Below are positions 1 to 8,058 of a DNA stretch of 64,000 nucleotides, piece by piece (the first letter of the stretch is position 1; each line of letters opens with the position of its first letter). The translations under genes and the position numbers were made by a program. Source of the DNA: Micromonospora cremea (GTDB lineage Bacteria; Actinomycetota; Actinomycetes; Mycobacteriales; Micromonosporaceae); NCBI RefSeq assembly GCF_900143515.1, contig NZ_FSQT01000001.1, forward strand, positions 2,356,001-2,420,000, in the 5' to 3' direction. The notes under the pieces are model-generated. The model saw only the letters and a program-made list of their open reading frames with translations. It made no database searches and had not been told where the DNA came from.

Positions 1-82
1 CGCCTCGTTCGACGTCATCGGGGCGATCGTCATCCTGCTCCTTCTGCCGCTGATGCTCGCTGTCACCGGGGTGGGCCGATGA
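1..82 (+). CDS. C-terminal end of an integral membrane protein (partial)
   Basis: Only the last 26 codons are inside the window, read in the frame starting at base 2 and ending with TGA at 80-82. The peptide is a hydrophobic helix (a run of I, V, L and P followed by a short GVGR tail), so this is the final transmembrane segment of a membrane protein. The stop overlaps the ATG of the next gene as ATGA, which indicates translational coupling. Beside a tartrate/malate-type dehydrogenase, a dicarboxylate transporter would fit, but that is inference from context and the family cannot be named from this fragment. Confidence 0.6.
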   Translation, partial: ASFDVIGAIVILLLLPLMLAVTGVGR

Positions 83-1137
83 GCCAGCGGATCGCCGTCA
101 TCCCCGGCGACGGCATCGGCTGCGAGGTCACCGCGGCCGCGCGCACCGTGCTCGACACCGTCTGCCGGCGGCACGGCATCGAGCTCAGCTACGACGAGTA
201 CGACTGGTCGTGCGAGCGCTACCTGCGCGCGGGCGCGATGATGCCGGCCGACGGGCTGGACGTGCTGCGGCCGTACGACGCGATCCTGCTCGGCGCGGTC
301 GGCGCGCCCGGCGTGCCCGACCACGTCTCGCTGTGGGGCCTGCTGATCCCGATCCGGCGTGCGTTCCGGCAGTACGTCAACGTGCGGCCGGTGCGGGTGT
401 TCGAGGGCGTCGACAGCCCGGTGCGGGGCGCCCGGGCCGGCGAGGTCGATTTCGTCGTCGTACGGGAGAACGTCGAGGGCGAGTACAGCGAGATCGGCGG
501 CCGGCTCGGTCGCGGCCACCCCGAGGAGATGGCGGTGCAGGAGTCGGTGTTCACCCGGGCCGGGGTCAGCCGGATCGCCGACTACGCCTTCGAGCTCGCG
601 CGCACCCGCCGCCGCCACGTCACCTCCGCGACCAAGTCGAACGGCATCGTGCACACCATGCCGTTCTGGGACGAGGTGGTGACCGAACGGGCGGCGGCCT
701 TCCCCGACGTGCGGTGGCGCAGCGAGCACATCGACGCCGTGGCCGCGAAATTCGTGCTGCAACCGGGCAGCTTCGACGTGGTGGTGGCGTCCAACCTGTT
801 CGGCGACATCCTCAGCGACCTCGCCGCGGCGGTGGCCGGCTCGATCGGGATCGCCCCCTCCGGCAACCTCGACCCGACCGGCGCCCACCCGTCCATGTTC
901 GAACCGGTACACGGATCGGCGCCGGACATCGCCGGCAAGGGCGTGGCCAACCCGATCGGGGCGGTGTGGTCGGCGGCGATGATGCTCGAGCACCTCGGCC
1001 ATGCGGCGGCGGCGCGGGGCGTTCTGGCCGCGATGGAGGCGACTCTCCGCGAGCCGGGCACCCGTACCCGCGATCTCGGCGGCACCGCCGACACAGCGGA
1101 GGTGACCGCCGCCCTCGTCGACCACGTGGCCGGGTGA
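79..1137 (+). CDS. Tartrate dehydrogenase / D-malate dehydrogenase family protein
   Basis: This is a 352-residue NAD-dependent decarboxylating dehydrogenase of the isocitrate/isopropylmalate dehydrogenase superfamily. Members oxidise D-malate or tartrate in the cytoplasm. It begins with the nucleotide-site IAVIPGDGIG motif. NVRPVRVFEGV and RENVEGEYSE follow, then ATKSNGI with the catalytic Lys region. SNLFGDILSDLAA carries the metal-binding aspartates, and FEPVHGSAPDIAGKG is the cofactor loop. Length and motif spacing match the tartrate/D-malate branch better than LeuB, because the N-terminal substrate loop is followed by a short LLIPIRRAFRQYVNVRP segment. The ATG overlaps the stop of an upstream membrane protein gene, probably its transporter partner. 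Substrate choice among tartrate, D-malate and 3-isopropylmalate is inferred. Confidence 0.85.
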   Translation: MSQRIAVIPGDGIGCEVTAAARTVLDTVCRRHGIELSYDEYDWSCERYLRAGAMMPADGLDVLRPYDAILLGAVGAPGVPDHVSLWGLLIPIRRAFRQYVNVRPVRVFEGVDSPVRGARAGEVDFVVVRENVEGEYSEIGGRLGRGHPEEMAVQESVFTRAGVSRIADYAFELARTRRRHVTSATKSNGIVHTMPFWDEVVTERAAAFPDVRWRSEHIDAVAAKFVLQPGSFDVVVASNLFGDILSDLAAAVAGSIGIAPSGNLDPTGAHPSMFEPVHGSAPDIAGKGVANPIGAVWSAAMMLEHLGHAAAARGVLAAMEATLREPGTRTRDLGGTADTAEVTAALVDHVAG

Positions 1138-1164
1138 CGACAACGCGCGCGGTGCGTTCGGCGT

Positions 1165-3099
1165 TCAGCTCGCTGGTTCGCCCTCGCCGCGGCGCCCGGG
1201 GTCGCGGCGGTACTCGGGGCGAAGCTTCGCGCTGGCGAACGCCGCCTTCACCGCCGCCGAGAGCGCGGTGATGTCGTACGCGCCGTGGTGGCGCCGGCCG
1301 TTGATGAAGAAGGTCGGGGTGCCGGTGACACCGCTGAGGTCGGCGGAGTCGATGTCCTCGGCGATCCGGTCGACGCCCTTGAGCTTGACCATGTGCTCCC
1401 GGAACTGGTCGAGGTCCAGGCCGATCTGTTCGGCATAGCCGAGCACGTCGGTGGGATTGAGGGCGTCCTGGTGCATGAGCAGCAGGTCGTGCATCTCCCA
1501 GAACGCGTCCTGCTCGCCCGCCGCCTCGGCCGCCTCGGCGGCGAGTTGGGCATGCGGGTGGACGTCGGTCAGCGGCAGGTGCCGCCAGACGTACCGGACG
1601 TTGGCGAAGTCGGCCAGCAGTTCCCGGACCACCGGCTCGGCCTGCCCGCAGTAGGGGCATTCGAAGTCGCCGTACTCCACGACCGTCACCGGTGCCTCGC
1701 GCGATCCGCGCACGTGGTCGCGCTCCGGATCGACCGGCGGCATCAGGTCGACGATGCCCTCGGCGACGCCCAGCAGCGCGCGGGCACGCCGCGCCGGTGA
1801 GAGCCGGGCAGCAGAGCGGAACACCAGCCAGGTGACGACGGACGCACCGATCGTCGCGACGAGGATGCCGAGCTTCGCCTCTTCCAGGGCCGTGCCGCTC
1901 AGCGCATGGGTGGCGATCAGCAGGGCGACGGTGAACCCGATGCCGGAGACCGTGCCGACCCCGGCGACGGCGAGCCAGCCGACCGGTGGCCGGAACCGGT
2001 TGTGGCTCAGCCTGGCCACCAGCCACGAGGTGGCCACGATGCCGGCCGGCTTGCCGACAACGTACGCCGCCACGACGCCGAGCGTGACCGGCGAGGTCAC
2101 GGCCCTGACCAGGAGCTCGCCGTCGATCACGATCCCGACGTTCGCCAGCGCGAAGAGCGGCACGACCACGTAGCTCGCCCACGGATGGTAGAGAGTCTGC
2201 AACCGCTCGTTCGGCGATAGCGCCGAGGTGAGCCCGGCCCGGGCCATACGGGCGAGCTGCGGGGTGGGCTGTTCCCGGAAGAGGCGGAACTGGTCACTCG
2301 CCCGCTGCAGTTCGCTGCGGCCGGGGGCGTAGGCGTAGGTCAGCAACCCCATGACCAGACCCACCACGACCGGGTCGACACCGGACTCCGAGACCGCGAC
2401 CCAGGCCGCGACCCCCAGCAGCGCGTAGACCGACCCGAACCGCACGCCGCAGGCCCGGACGAGCAGGACGAGGGCGAAGATCGCCGCCGCGGCGATCAGC
2501 GCCCTCACCGAAGGATGTTTCGGATAGGCGATCGCCAGCACCGCGATCGCGACCAGGTCGTCGATGACGGAGACCGTCAGCAGGAAACCTCGCAACCGAT
2601 CCGAGAAGCGCGGCCCGAAGACGGCCAACGCGCCGAGCGCGAGCGCGGTGTCCGTGGCCATCACCGCACCCCAGCCCGCGGCGGTGGTGCGCCCGGCGTT
2701 GAACGCGAGGTAGATCACGATCGGCAGGATCATGCCGCCGAGACCGGCCAGCATCGGCAGGGCCAGCCGACGTCGCTCCCGCAGTTCGCCGATGTCGAAC
2801 TCGCGGCGCAGCTCCAGCCCGGCGACCAGGAAGAAGAACGTCATGAGGCCGCTGTTGACCCAGGTACGCAGGTCGTGTGACACGCGCCAGTCGCCGAGCT
2901 GGACGGAGAAGGATGTGCTCCAGAGCGACTCGTACGACGAGACGTGCAGGTTGGCCCACAGGAGAGCCACTACCGCGGCGACCAGCACCACCCGTGCGCC
3001 GCCGGTCTCGGTGCGCAGGAACGAGCGCAGCGGAGCGTTGAGCTGGCCGACCCAGGCGGTCCGGGCGGACCAGCCCCGGTGAGGGTCGTTGCTCGTCAC
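1165..3099 (-). CDS. nhaA: Na+/H+ antiporter NhaA fused to a DsbA-like thioredoxin domain
   Basis: The N-terminal part (about residues 20-430) is a complete NhaA antiporter with about 11-12 membrane segments. It carries the signature ATDTALALGALAVFG and the SVIDDLVAIAVLA motif, whose paired aspartates bind Na+/H+. The C-terminal part (about 460-620) is a DsbA/thioredoxin fold with the redox motif CPYC near residue 481 and the cis-Pro motif GTPTFFI. NhaA-thioredoxin fusions are known in actinobacteria. I chose the GTG at 3099 because AGGAGG (3109-3114 on the reverse strand) lies 9 bases upstream; a longer frame would need a TTG start. The protein probably exports Na+ for pH and salt homeostasis. 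The role of the fused redox domain is not established. The gene is convergent with the dehydrogenase. Confidence 0.93.
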   Translation of the reverse strand: MTSNDPHRGWSARTAWVGQLNAPLRSFLRTETGGARVVLVAAVVALLWANLHVSSYESLWSTSFSVQLGDWRVSHDLRTWVNSGLMTFFFLVAGLELRREFDIGELRERRRLALPMLAGLGGMILPIVIYLAFNAGRTTAAGWGAVMATDTALALGALAVFGPRFSDRLRGFLLTVSVIDDLVAIAVLAIAYPKHPSVRALIAAAAIFALVLLVRACGVRFGSVYALLGVAAWVAVSESGVDPVVVGLVMGLLTYAYAPGRSELQRASDQFRLFREQPTPQLARMARAGLTSALSPNERLQTLYHPWASYVVVPLFALANVGIVIDGELLVRAVTSPVTLGVVAAYVVGKPAGIVATSWLVARLSHNRFRPPVGWLAVAGVGTVSGIGFTVALLIATHALSGTALEEAKLGILVATIGASVVTWLVFRSAARLSPARRARALLGVAEGIVDLMPPVDPERDHVRGSREAPVTVVEYGDFECPYCGQAEPVVRELLADFANVRYVWRHLPLTDVHPHAQLAAEAAEAAGEQDAFWEMHDLLLMHQDALNPTDVLGYAEQIGLDLDQFREHMVKLKGVDRIAEDIDSADLSGVTGTPTFFINGRRHHGAYDITALSAAVKAAFASAKLRPEYRRDPGRRGEGEPAS

Positions 3100-3108
3100 G
3101 TCGACAAT

Positions 3109-3114
3109 CCTCCT
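3109..3114 (-). promoter_or_regulatory. Shine-Dalgarno AGGAGG that fixes the nhaA start
   Basis: The reverse strand reads AGGAGG nine bases before the GTG at 3097-3099. This supports the shorter NhaA reading frame over the TTG at 3150. Confidence 0.6.
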
Positions 3115-3258
3115 CGACCTGATCGCCACGTGGTCCGGATTCGGGCACAAGGCGACCGCTGGTCAGGGTGACGTGCGGCCCGCGCCGGAGCACCTTGTCG
3201 ATCTTGTAGTGCGCCGGCAGCGGCCCCTCGGTGAGGGCTGACACGAGAAAGATTCCGG

Positions 3259-3510
3259 TCAGCGGCGCAGGCGGCGGGAGCAGTCGCCGTCGTGGCCGTC
3301 GCGGAGCAGGCAGCGCCGCCCGCCAGGCAGCCGTAGGTCGCAGAAGACCCGGTGGCGGAGGAACTGCTGATCCTCTTCGGAGACGGTGGTCTCCCCCGGA
3401 TCGGCCATCGGCAGCACCAGCATCCAGCGGCCGATGACCCGGGCCAGGCGTTGCGCGGCCGACAGGTCGGTGGCGACGACGGGCAGGTGGATGACGTACC
3501 GCCGGGTCAT
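3259..3510 (-). CDS. Small hypothetical protein with a C-x9-C-x5-H-x3-C zinc-knuckle-like tail
   Basis: An 83-residue protein starting MTRRYVIHLPVV. The start at 3510 is chosen because its ATG overlaps the stop of the upstream DivIVA-like gene as ATGA; the open frame runs further upstream but would overlap that gene. The N-terminal half has a hydrophobic VIGRWMLVLPM stretch. The C-terminal third holds three cysteines and one histidine (C-x9-C-x5-H-x3-C), which could bind a metal. It forms a two-gene unit with the DivIVA-like protein, divergent from an XRE regulator. I do not recognise a characterised family. Confidence 0.6.
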   Translation of the reverse strand: MTRRYVIHLPVVATDLSAAQRLARVIGRWMLVLPMADPGETTVSEEDQQFLRHRVFCDLRLPGGRRCLLRDGHDGDCSRRLRR

Positions 3511-3809
3511 CGGACCTGGCCTCGCCCGCGGCCGGTCGGGGGGTGGTCGAACCGGCACCGATGGAGCATGACCTCGATCCGGGCGGCCTCCCTGCGACTT
3601 TCCGCGAGGGCCACGTGCAGGGCAGCCATGTCGACCGCGACCCGGTCGAGGAAGGCATACACGCCGTCGGGGTCGAGACCCCGGCGTCCGAACCGGGCGG
3701 GCGGGAATCGGCGCTCGGCCACCTGCCAGGGCAGCAGACTCGGGTACGCCCCGGAGCGGCCGCTGTGGTCGCCGTTCGCCGGGGCCGGTCTCTGGCTGCG
3801 GACGCTCAT
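3507..3809 (-). CDS. DivIVA-like N-domain small protein
   Basis: A 100-residue protein. Residues about 40-75 (RFGRRGLDPDGVYAFLDRVAVDM) resemble the DivIVA/Wag31 N-terminal domain, which reads roughly FxxxRRGYDxxEVDAFLDRV and binds negatively curved membrane. A helix rich in Ala, Glu and Arg follows. The long coiled coil of true DivIVA is absent, so a cell-pole scaffold role is uncertain. I chose the start MSVRSQRP at 3809 over an ATG at 3896 because the extra 29 residues are low-complexity and run into the divergent promoter region. The last codon overlaps the next gene by 4 bases. Confidence 0.6.
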   Translation of the reverse strand: MSVRSQRPAPANGDHSGRSGAYPSLLPWQVAERRFPPARFGRRGLDPDGVYAFLDRVAVDMAALHVALAESRREAARIEVMLHRCRFDHPPTGRGRGQVR

Positions 3810-3911
3810 GCCTGCCTGCCTTCCTGGGTCGGGGGTGATCCAGCTGTGGTCATCCTGCGACGCTCCGGAGTGGAGACGCAACGTTTCATAGCGCAATTTC
3901 GCTGTTATGCA

Positions 3912-3940
3912 TTGACTTTCTTTGCCGGAACCCGTAGGAG
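3912..3940 (+). promoter_or_regulatory. Putative promoter of the XRE-DUF397 pair
   Basis: TTGACT (3912-3917) is followed after 17 bases by TAGGAG (3935-3940). This matches the actinobacterial housekeeping pattern TTGACN-17-TAGNNT except for the last base. It lies in a relatively AT-rich stretch, about 50 bases before the gene start, in the divergent gap. An imperfect AGCG-caattt-CGCT inverted repeat sits just upstream (about 3890-3903). Confidence 0.45.
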
Positions 3941-3991
3941 CTGCAAGAGCGAATCACGCAGTGTTACGCGATGGAACCAGGGAGTGTGCGG

Positions 3992-4882
3992 ATGGCCGAA
4001 GACATCGGATCGACCGTGCCGCGCCGGCAACTCGGCCGGCTGCTGCGCCAGTTCCGCAACGAGGCCGGGGTGACCCTCGACGCCGCCGCCGAGGCCCTCG
4101 AATACAGCCGGCAGAAGACCTGGCGCCTCGAGTGCGGCATGGGCTCAGTCCGGGTGCTCGACGTCAAGGCGATGTGCGAGCTGTACGGGGTGTCGCCGGA
4201 GATGACCGAGGCGATGCGCGGGCTGGCTGCGGACACGAAGTCGAAGGGCTGGTGGCACGCGTACGGCGACGCGGTGCCCAACTGGTTCGAGCTGTACGTA
4301 GGCCTGGAATCCGCCGCCGCCCACCTCCGCGAGTATGAGGAAACGCTGATCCCCGGCCTGCTACAGACACGGGAGTATGCGCTTGGCCTCGCTCGACTGG
4401 ACCAACCGTCTGATAGTGAAGAGGATCGCGAGCGTTCCGTGGAGGTGCGGCTGCAACGACAGGGGTTGCTGACTCGCCGGCTGCCGCAGCCGCCCCGGTT
4501 GGATGCCGTGATCTCAGAGGCGGTGCTGCGTCGGGTTGTCAGCAGCCGGGGCGTCATGATCGAGCAGCTCACTCGCCTCTTGGAGGCCGGAGAAATGTCG
4601 AACCTGTCCGTGCGGGTGCTGCCCTTCGGCGCCGGGGCGCACTGCGGCGCGGTCGCGGGCTCGTTCGTGATCCTCGACTTCCCGGCCACCAACGGCGGGC
4701 GGACGCCCCCGGAGCCCTCGTTGGCGTACAGCGAATCACTGACCGGCGCGCTCTACCTCGACAAGCCTGACGAACTGGCTGCCTACCGGGGGGTGTGGCG
4801 CGGTCTGGAGCGCCTCGCGCTCGATGAGGCACAATCGACAGACATGATCAAGACCACGATCGCGGAGATGCGACATGACTGA
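3992..4882 (+). CDS. XRE-family helix-turn-helix regulator with DUF5753 domain
   Basis: A 296-residue protein. Residues about 12-70 are a Cro/C1-type helix-turn-helix (LGRLLRQFRNEAGVTLDAAA and the following recognition helix). The remainder is the DUF5753 domain common in Streptomyces and Micromonospora, recognised by LIPGLLQTREYA, the RQGLLTR stretch and IEQLTRLLEA. Such proteins pair with small DUF397 proteins, and some pairs have been described as toxin-antitoxin-like (Scr1 type) or as morphology and antibiotic-production regulators. ATG 3992 is preferred to ATG 3971 because AGGGAG lies about 8 bases before it. The gene end overlaps the DUF397 gene by 8 bases, so the two are co-translated. 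Confidence 0.85.
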   Translation: MAEDIGSTVPRRQLGRLLRQFRNEAGVTLDAAAEALEYSRQKTWRLECGMGSVRVLDVKAMCELYGVSPEMTEAMRGLAADTKSKGWWHAYGDAVPNWFELYVGLESAAAHLREYEETLIPGLLQTREYALGLARLDQPSDSEEDRERSVEVRLQRQGLLTRRLPQPPRLDAVISEAVLRRVVSSRGVMIEQLTRLLEAGEMSNLSVRVLPFGAGAHCGAVAGSFVILDFPATNGGRTPPEPSLAYSESLTGALYLDKPDELAAYRGVWRGLERLALDEAQSTDMIKTTIAEMRHD

Positions 4883-5075
4883 CCTGACCGGCACCGTCTG
4901 GCGTAAGAGCACCCGCAGCGGCGGCAACGGCGGCAACTGCGTCGAGGTCGCCACGAACCTTCTCCGCATCGTGGCCGTTCGAGACTCCAAGGACCGGCCG
5001 GGCCCCGTCCTCACCTTCCGGCCGCACGCCTGGAGTGAGTTCATCAAGGCCGTCGATCGCAACGCGTTCCGCTGA
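4875..5075 (+). CDS. DUF397 domain small protein
   Basis: A 66-residue protein made almost entirely of a DUF397 domain. Diagnostic segments are WRKSTRSGGNGGNCVEVA near the N-terminus, VAVRDSKDRPGPVLTF in the middle and AWSEFIKAV near the end. It overlaps the XRE/DUF5753 gene by 8 bases and is its usual partner. By analogy with described pairs it may bind or antagonise the regulator, but whether it acts as a toxin, antitoxin or co-regulator cannot be told from sequence. Confidence 0.85.
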   Translation: MTDLTGTVWRKSTRSGGNGGNCVEVATNLLRIVAVRDSKDRPGPVLTFRPHAWSEFIKAVDRNAFR

Positions 5076-5178
5076 GTCCCGTCCCCCCACCACCGGCGAC
5101 ATCGAGAACACCGCATTGGACCTGGTGTGGCCGCTCGTCGACGGTGTGCTCGTTGCGCCGGACGCTGTAGCGGCGGCA

Positions 5179-6222
5179 CTACAGCGTGCTGCGTTGGTGC
5201 CGTGCCCGCCGCCACAGTTCGGCGCGGATGGCGGGCCATCGCTCCTGAAGCGCCTGTTGGGCGTACCAGAGCGTGTCCAGTGGCTTCGACCGGTCGTTGG
5301 GGTCGATGACCGTCGCGGCGAAGGCTTGACCAGCGCGCATGCGGTAGTACCGTCGCCAGCGTTCAGGCGACATTCCCGGGCTGTTGTTGACTTCTTCGCT
5401 CAGTCGGATATTCATGGCGTGAGACTCCTGCCCCAGGTCCTTGCTGGCGGGCCAGTCGTGCGTCAACGTGTCGAGCACCGCGTTGACCAGTGGCTCGCCA
5501 CGCAGGTCCTGCTCGTCGGCGAGCAGGTCGAGCACCCAGCGCAGTGCGGCGCGGTGTGTCGGCTCGTCGGCCATGAGGAGCATGGCCGCCAGGTCCGTGT
5601 CTGTTGCGGCGAAGCTGCCCGGTGGGCGTGGGTCGTCCGGGATCGGCTTGCGCAGCACGACTGTCGGGTGCGGCTGGTCCAACCAGGCGGCGTCCAGCCG
5701 GACCCCGGTGCGCCGCTCCACCAGGGCCAGCTGCGCCGGGTAGTCCAGGTCTGGATCGTCGGTGAGCCCGCGCAGCGCGGCGCGATCTTCGTCGAGGGCC
5801 TCGGGCTGCTCGCCGCCCGGCCGGTCGTCATCGAGATGCTGCAACTGGGTCATCAACCGGCCGAAGGCGGCGTAGCACAGGAAACTGCGTCCGTTGCCGG
5901 AACCCCACCACGAGCTGTGCACGACGGCGCCGTCGGACAGCCACCGCAGCACCTCCTCGCGGATGCCCTCGGCGTCCATCACCTCCGCCATGACCACGGC
6001 CGGACCGACCTGGTTGAGGTGCACCACCGATGTCGGGGCATCGGGGTCCCATCCGGTCCGGTGCTCGATCTCCGCTGGGTCCCCACCGAGCCGGCGCACC
6101 ACCTCGGCCACCGTGACCGGCTTGGTCAACGGCTGGATGACTGTCCAGCACGGCACCTCATCGATCAGTTCGGGCTTCACTTCGAGCAGCCGCTGATACC
6201 ACGCCACATCATCGTCGGCCAT
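5179..6222 (-). CDS. DUF6461-like hypothetical protein
   Basis: A cytoplasmic-looking protein of about 347 residues, without signal peptide or membrane helix. The N-terminal 130 residues resemble actinobacterial DUF6461 proteins: a W-containing start, VTVAEVVRRLGG, a VVMAEVMDAEGI segment, then RWLSDGAVVHSSWW followed by FLCYAAFGRLMTQ. The rest is a helical region with TDTDLAAMLLMADEPTHRAALRW and a Trp-rich C-terminus. ATG 6222 (MADDDVAW) is preferred; ATG 6240 would add six residues and has no visible ribosome site. Function is unknown. It converges on the DUF397 gene. Confidence 0.65.
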   Translation of the reverse strand: MADDDVAWYQRLLEVKPELIDEVPCWTVIQPLTKPVTVAEVVRRLGGDPAEIEHRTGWDPDAPTSVVHLNQVGPAVVMAEVMDAEGIREEVLRWLSDGAVVHSSWWGSGNGRSFLCYAAFGRLMTQLQHLDDDRPGGEQPEALDEDRAALRGLTDDPDLDYPAQLALVERRTGVRLDAAWLDQPHPTVVLRKPIPDDPRPPGSFAATDTDLAAMLLMADEPTHRAALRWVLDLLADEQDLRGEPLVNAVLDTLTHDWPASKDLGQESHAMNIRLSEEVNNSPGMSPERWRRYYRMRAGQAFAATVIDPNDRSKPLDTLWYAQQALQERWPAIRAELWRRARHQRSTL

Positions 6223-6290
6223 CGAGCTGAGCCTCTCCATCCATCGTCAACCAGCACTCAACGACGACCACCGGCTTACGAACACCCCCC

Positions 6291-6878
6291 TCAGGCAACC
6301 GCTGAATCGGCAGCCTTGGCGGCCCGCTCGATCTGCGCGCGCCTGGCTTCCCAGAAGGCCGCGTCGCGCTGGGCGTTGGTGTCCCAGGCTGCTGTCCCTG
6401 TCAATCCGTCGAGCTGTTCGCGCAGGATGTCGGCGTGTCCGGCGTGCCGGCTCGTCTCGGTGAGCACGTGGACCAGGATGGTGAACAGCGTGATCTGTGG
6501 GCGCGGCCACCAGGGCACGTAGCCGGGTGCATCGATGGCCAGGGCGGTGATCGTCGCGTCTGAGTGTTTCCACACGCGACGGTAACGGTCGATGATCTCC
6601 TCGCGCGTCTCGTGCTCTGTCGCCCACATGTCGCTGTCACCCGCCTCGGCGTCGTCCCAGCGGGCCAGGGGTTCGGGGAACGGCCGACCGAAGACCTCGC
6701 CGAAGTATCTGGCCTCGGAGGCCGACAGGTGCTTGACCAGGCCGAGAAGGTTCGTGCCAGTCGCGGTCAGGGGGCGGCGGATGTCGTACTCGCCGAGCCC
6801 GTCGAGCTTCCAGAGGATCGCCTCGCGAACCTCCCGCAGATCGCGGTGCAGGGACGTCTTCGCGAAGTCATCGATCAT
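6291..6878 (-). CDS. DinB / DUF664 family protein
   Basis: A 195-residue four-helix-bundle protein of the DinB/DUF664 group. Many of its actinobacterial members are mycothiol-dependent enzymes or metal-binding proteins. Visible features are an N-terminal helix REVREAILWKLDGL, the LVKHLSASEARYFGEVFG helix with the first metal-ligand His, the WKHSDATITAL segment, and HVLTETSRHAGHADILREQLDG with the second conserved His pair. The start MIDDF at 6878 is chosen because the upstream ATG would add only a short unconserved tail. It is divergent from a GNAT gene. The reaction is unknown. Confidence 0.8.
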   Translation of the reverse strand: MIDDFAKTSLHRDLREVREAILWKLDGLGEYDIRRPLTATGTNLLGLVKHLSASEARYFGEVFGRPFPEPLARWDDAEAGDSDMWATEHETREEIIDRYRRVWKHSDATITALAIDAPGYVPWWPRPQITLFTILVHVLTETSRHAGHADILREQLDGLTGTAAWDTNAQRDAAFWEARRAQIERAAKAADSAVA

Positions 6879-7006
6879 GGGGCATGAGCCTGCCACGTGC
6901 TCCCGGCGACCTCAACCCGCGACGCCACAAGGGGCCGACGCGTCAGAACCTCCTCGCCCTCGAAATGAGGTGCTTGATGATCCTGAAGCCTGCCAGGCTG
7001 CGCTGC

Positions 7007-7480
7007 ATGGACGTTCGTCTTGAGCCTTGGTCGGAATCCGCGCTCGACCTTCTGCGCCGGATCAACACTCGGCAGATGCGTCGACATGTCGGCGGTCCCG
7101 AGCCGGAGGATCAGCTGCTCGCCCGGCACCGCCGATACCTTGCCATGCCGGCAACTGGCTGCGGCTGCATGTTCGCCGTACTGCTTGGCGACGAGATGGT
7201 CGGCAGCATCGCCTACCACCAGCGTGACTGGCAGGGCGAGCAGATCTACGAGACGGGCTGGAACGTCCTACCGCCCTACCAGGGCCGAGGCATTGCCATC
7301 GCAGCCGGTACCGCCCTGATCACCATCGTCCGCGAGGTTGCCCGCCATCCCGACGCGCCCCACAGCCTGCACGCGTTCCCCTCAGTCGAGAACGCCCCCT
7401 CCAACGCACTCTGCCACCGCCTTGGCTTCACTCTCCTCGGCCGCTGCAATTTCGAGTACCCGCCGGGCAGTGCTCCCTGA
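7007..7480 (+). CDS. GNAT family N-acetyltransferase
   Basis: A protein of about 157 residues starting MDVRLEPWSES. The open frame extends upstream to 6884, but the alignment-like GNAT fold begins with the RLEPW strand, so the ATG at 7007 is chosen. Core motifs are LLGDEMVGSIAYHQ (strand 4), ETGWNVLPPYQGRGIAIAAGTAL (acetyl-CoA pyrophosphate loop Q-G-R-G-I-A) and SVENAPSNALCHRLGFTLLG (the typical N-x-A-S-x-x-L-x-x-x-x-G-F end). It most resembles RimJ/RimL-type enzymes that acetylate small molecules or protein N-termini. The substrate is unknown. Confidence 0.82.
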   Translation: MDVRLEPWSESALDLLRRINTRQMRRHVGGPEPEDQLLARHRRYLAMPATGCGCMFAVLLGDEMVGSIAYHQRDWQGEQIYETGWNVLPPYQGRGIAIAAGTALITIVREVARHPDAPHSLHAFPSVENAPSNALCHRLGFTLLGRCNFEYPPGSAP

Positions 7481-7599
7481 TGCGCAGCAATGACTGGCGC
7501 ATCGACCTCGCCAACTCCGGCCGGCCTGCCGTCACGGCGCGGCACGACCGCCTGTGATCAACGAGAGCGGGATGAGCCTGGCGCGGTAGCCTGCCGATC

Positions 7600-8058
7600 A
7601 TGGCGGACTGGAGGATTCGGCCGGCTTCGGTGGCGGACGTCGAGGCGGTGGCTGAGTTGCGGGCCGTGGTACTGCGGGCGGATCTGGAGCGGCTCGGGCG
7701 GTACGACGAGCAGCGGGTACGGCAGCGACTGCGGGACGGGTTCGCGCCAGCGCACACCTGGGTGATCGAGGTGGGCCGCGCGTTCGCCGGCTGCGTGTCG
7801 CTGCGGCCGGTCGAGGACGCCTCCTGGCTGGAGCACTTTTACCTGGCCCCGCACCTGCAGGGCAGCGGCATCGGTGCGGCTGTGCTGCGCGGGCTGCTGG
7901 AGCAGTGCGACCGCGATGGCACCCTGGTCCGGCTGAACGTGCTGCAGGGCAGTCCGGCCCGGCGGCTGTACGAGCGGCACGGATTCACGCTCGACACCGA
8001 GGATCCAGTGGACGTGTTCATGGTGCGCGAGGCGGCCTTGGCCGTGCGTGACAAATGA
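7600..8058 (+). CDS. GNAT family N-acetyltransferase
   Basis: A 152-residue single-domain acetyltransferase. WRIRPASVADVEAVAELR forms the first strand and helix. GCVSLRPVEDASWLEHFYLAPHLQGSGIGAAVL contains the acetyl-CoA loop (Q-G-S-G-I-G), and VLQGSPARRLYERHGFTL is the C-terminal motif. It follows another GNAT gene on the same strand at a 119-base distance, so the two may be neighbours without being an operon. The substrate is unknown. Confidence 0.88.
   Translation: MADWRIRPASVADVEAVAELRAVVLRADLERLGRYDEQRVRQRLRDGFAPAHTWVIEVGRAFAGCVSLRPVEDASWLEHFYLAPHLQGSGIGAAVLRGLLEQCDRDGTLVRLNVLQGSPARRLYERHGFTLDTEDPVDVFMVREAALAVRDK

Noticed and set aside
812..2182. Long reverse-strand open frame spanning the dehydrogenase and NhaA genes
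   Set aside because: Arg/Gly/Ala-rich low-complexity translation with no domain; it is a shadow of two real genes in a high-GC genome.
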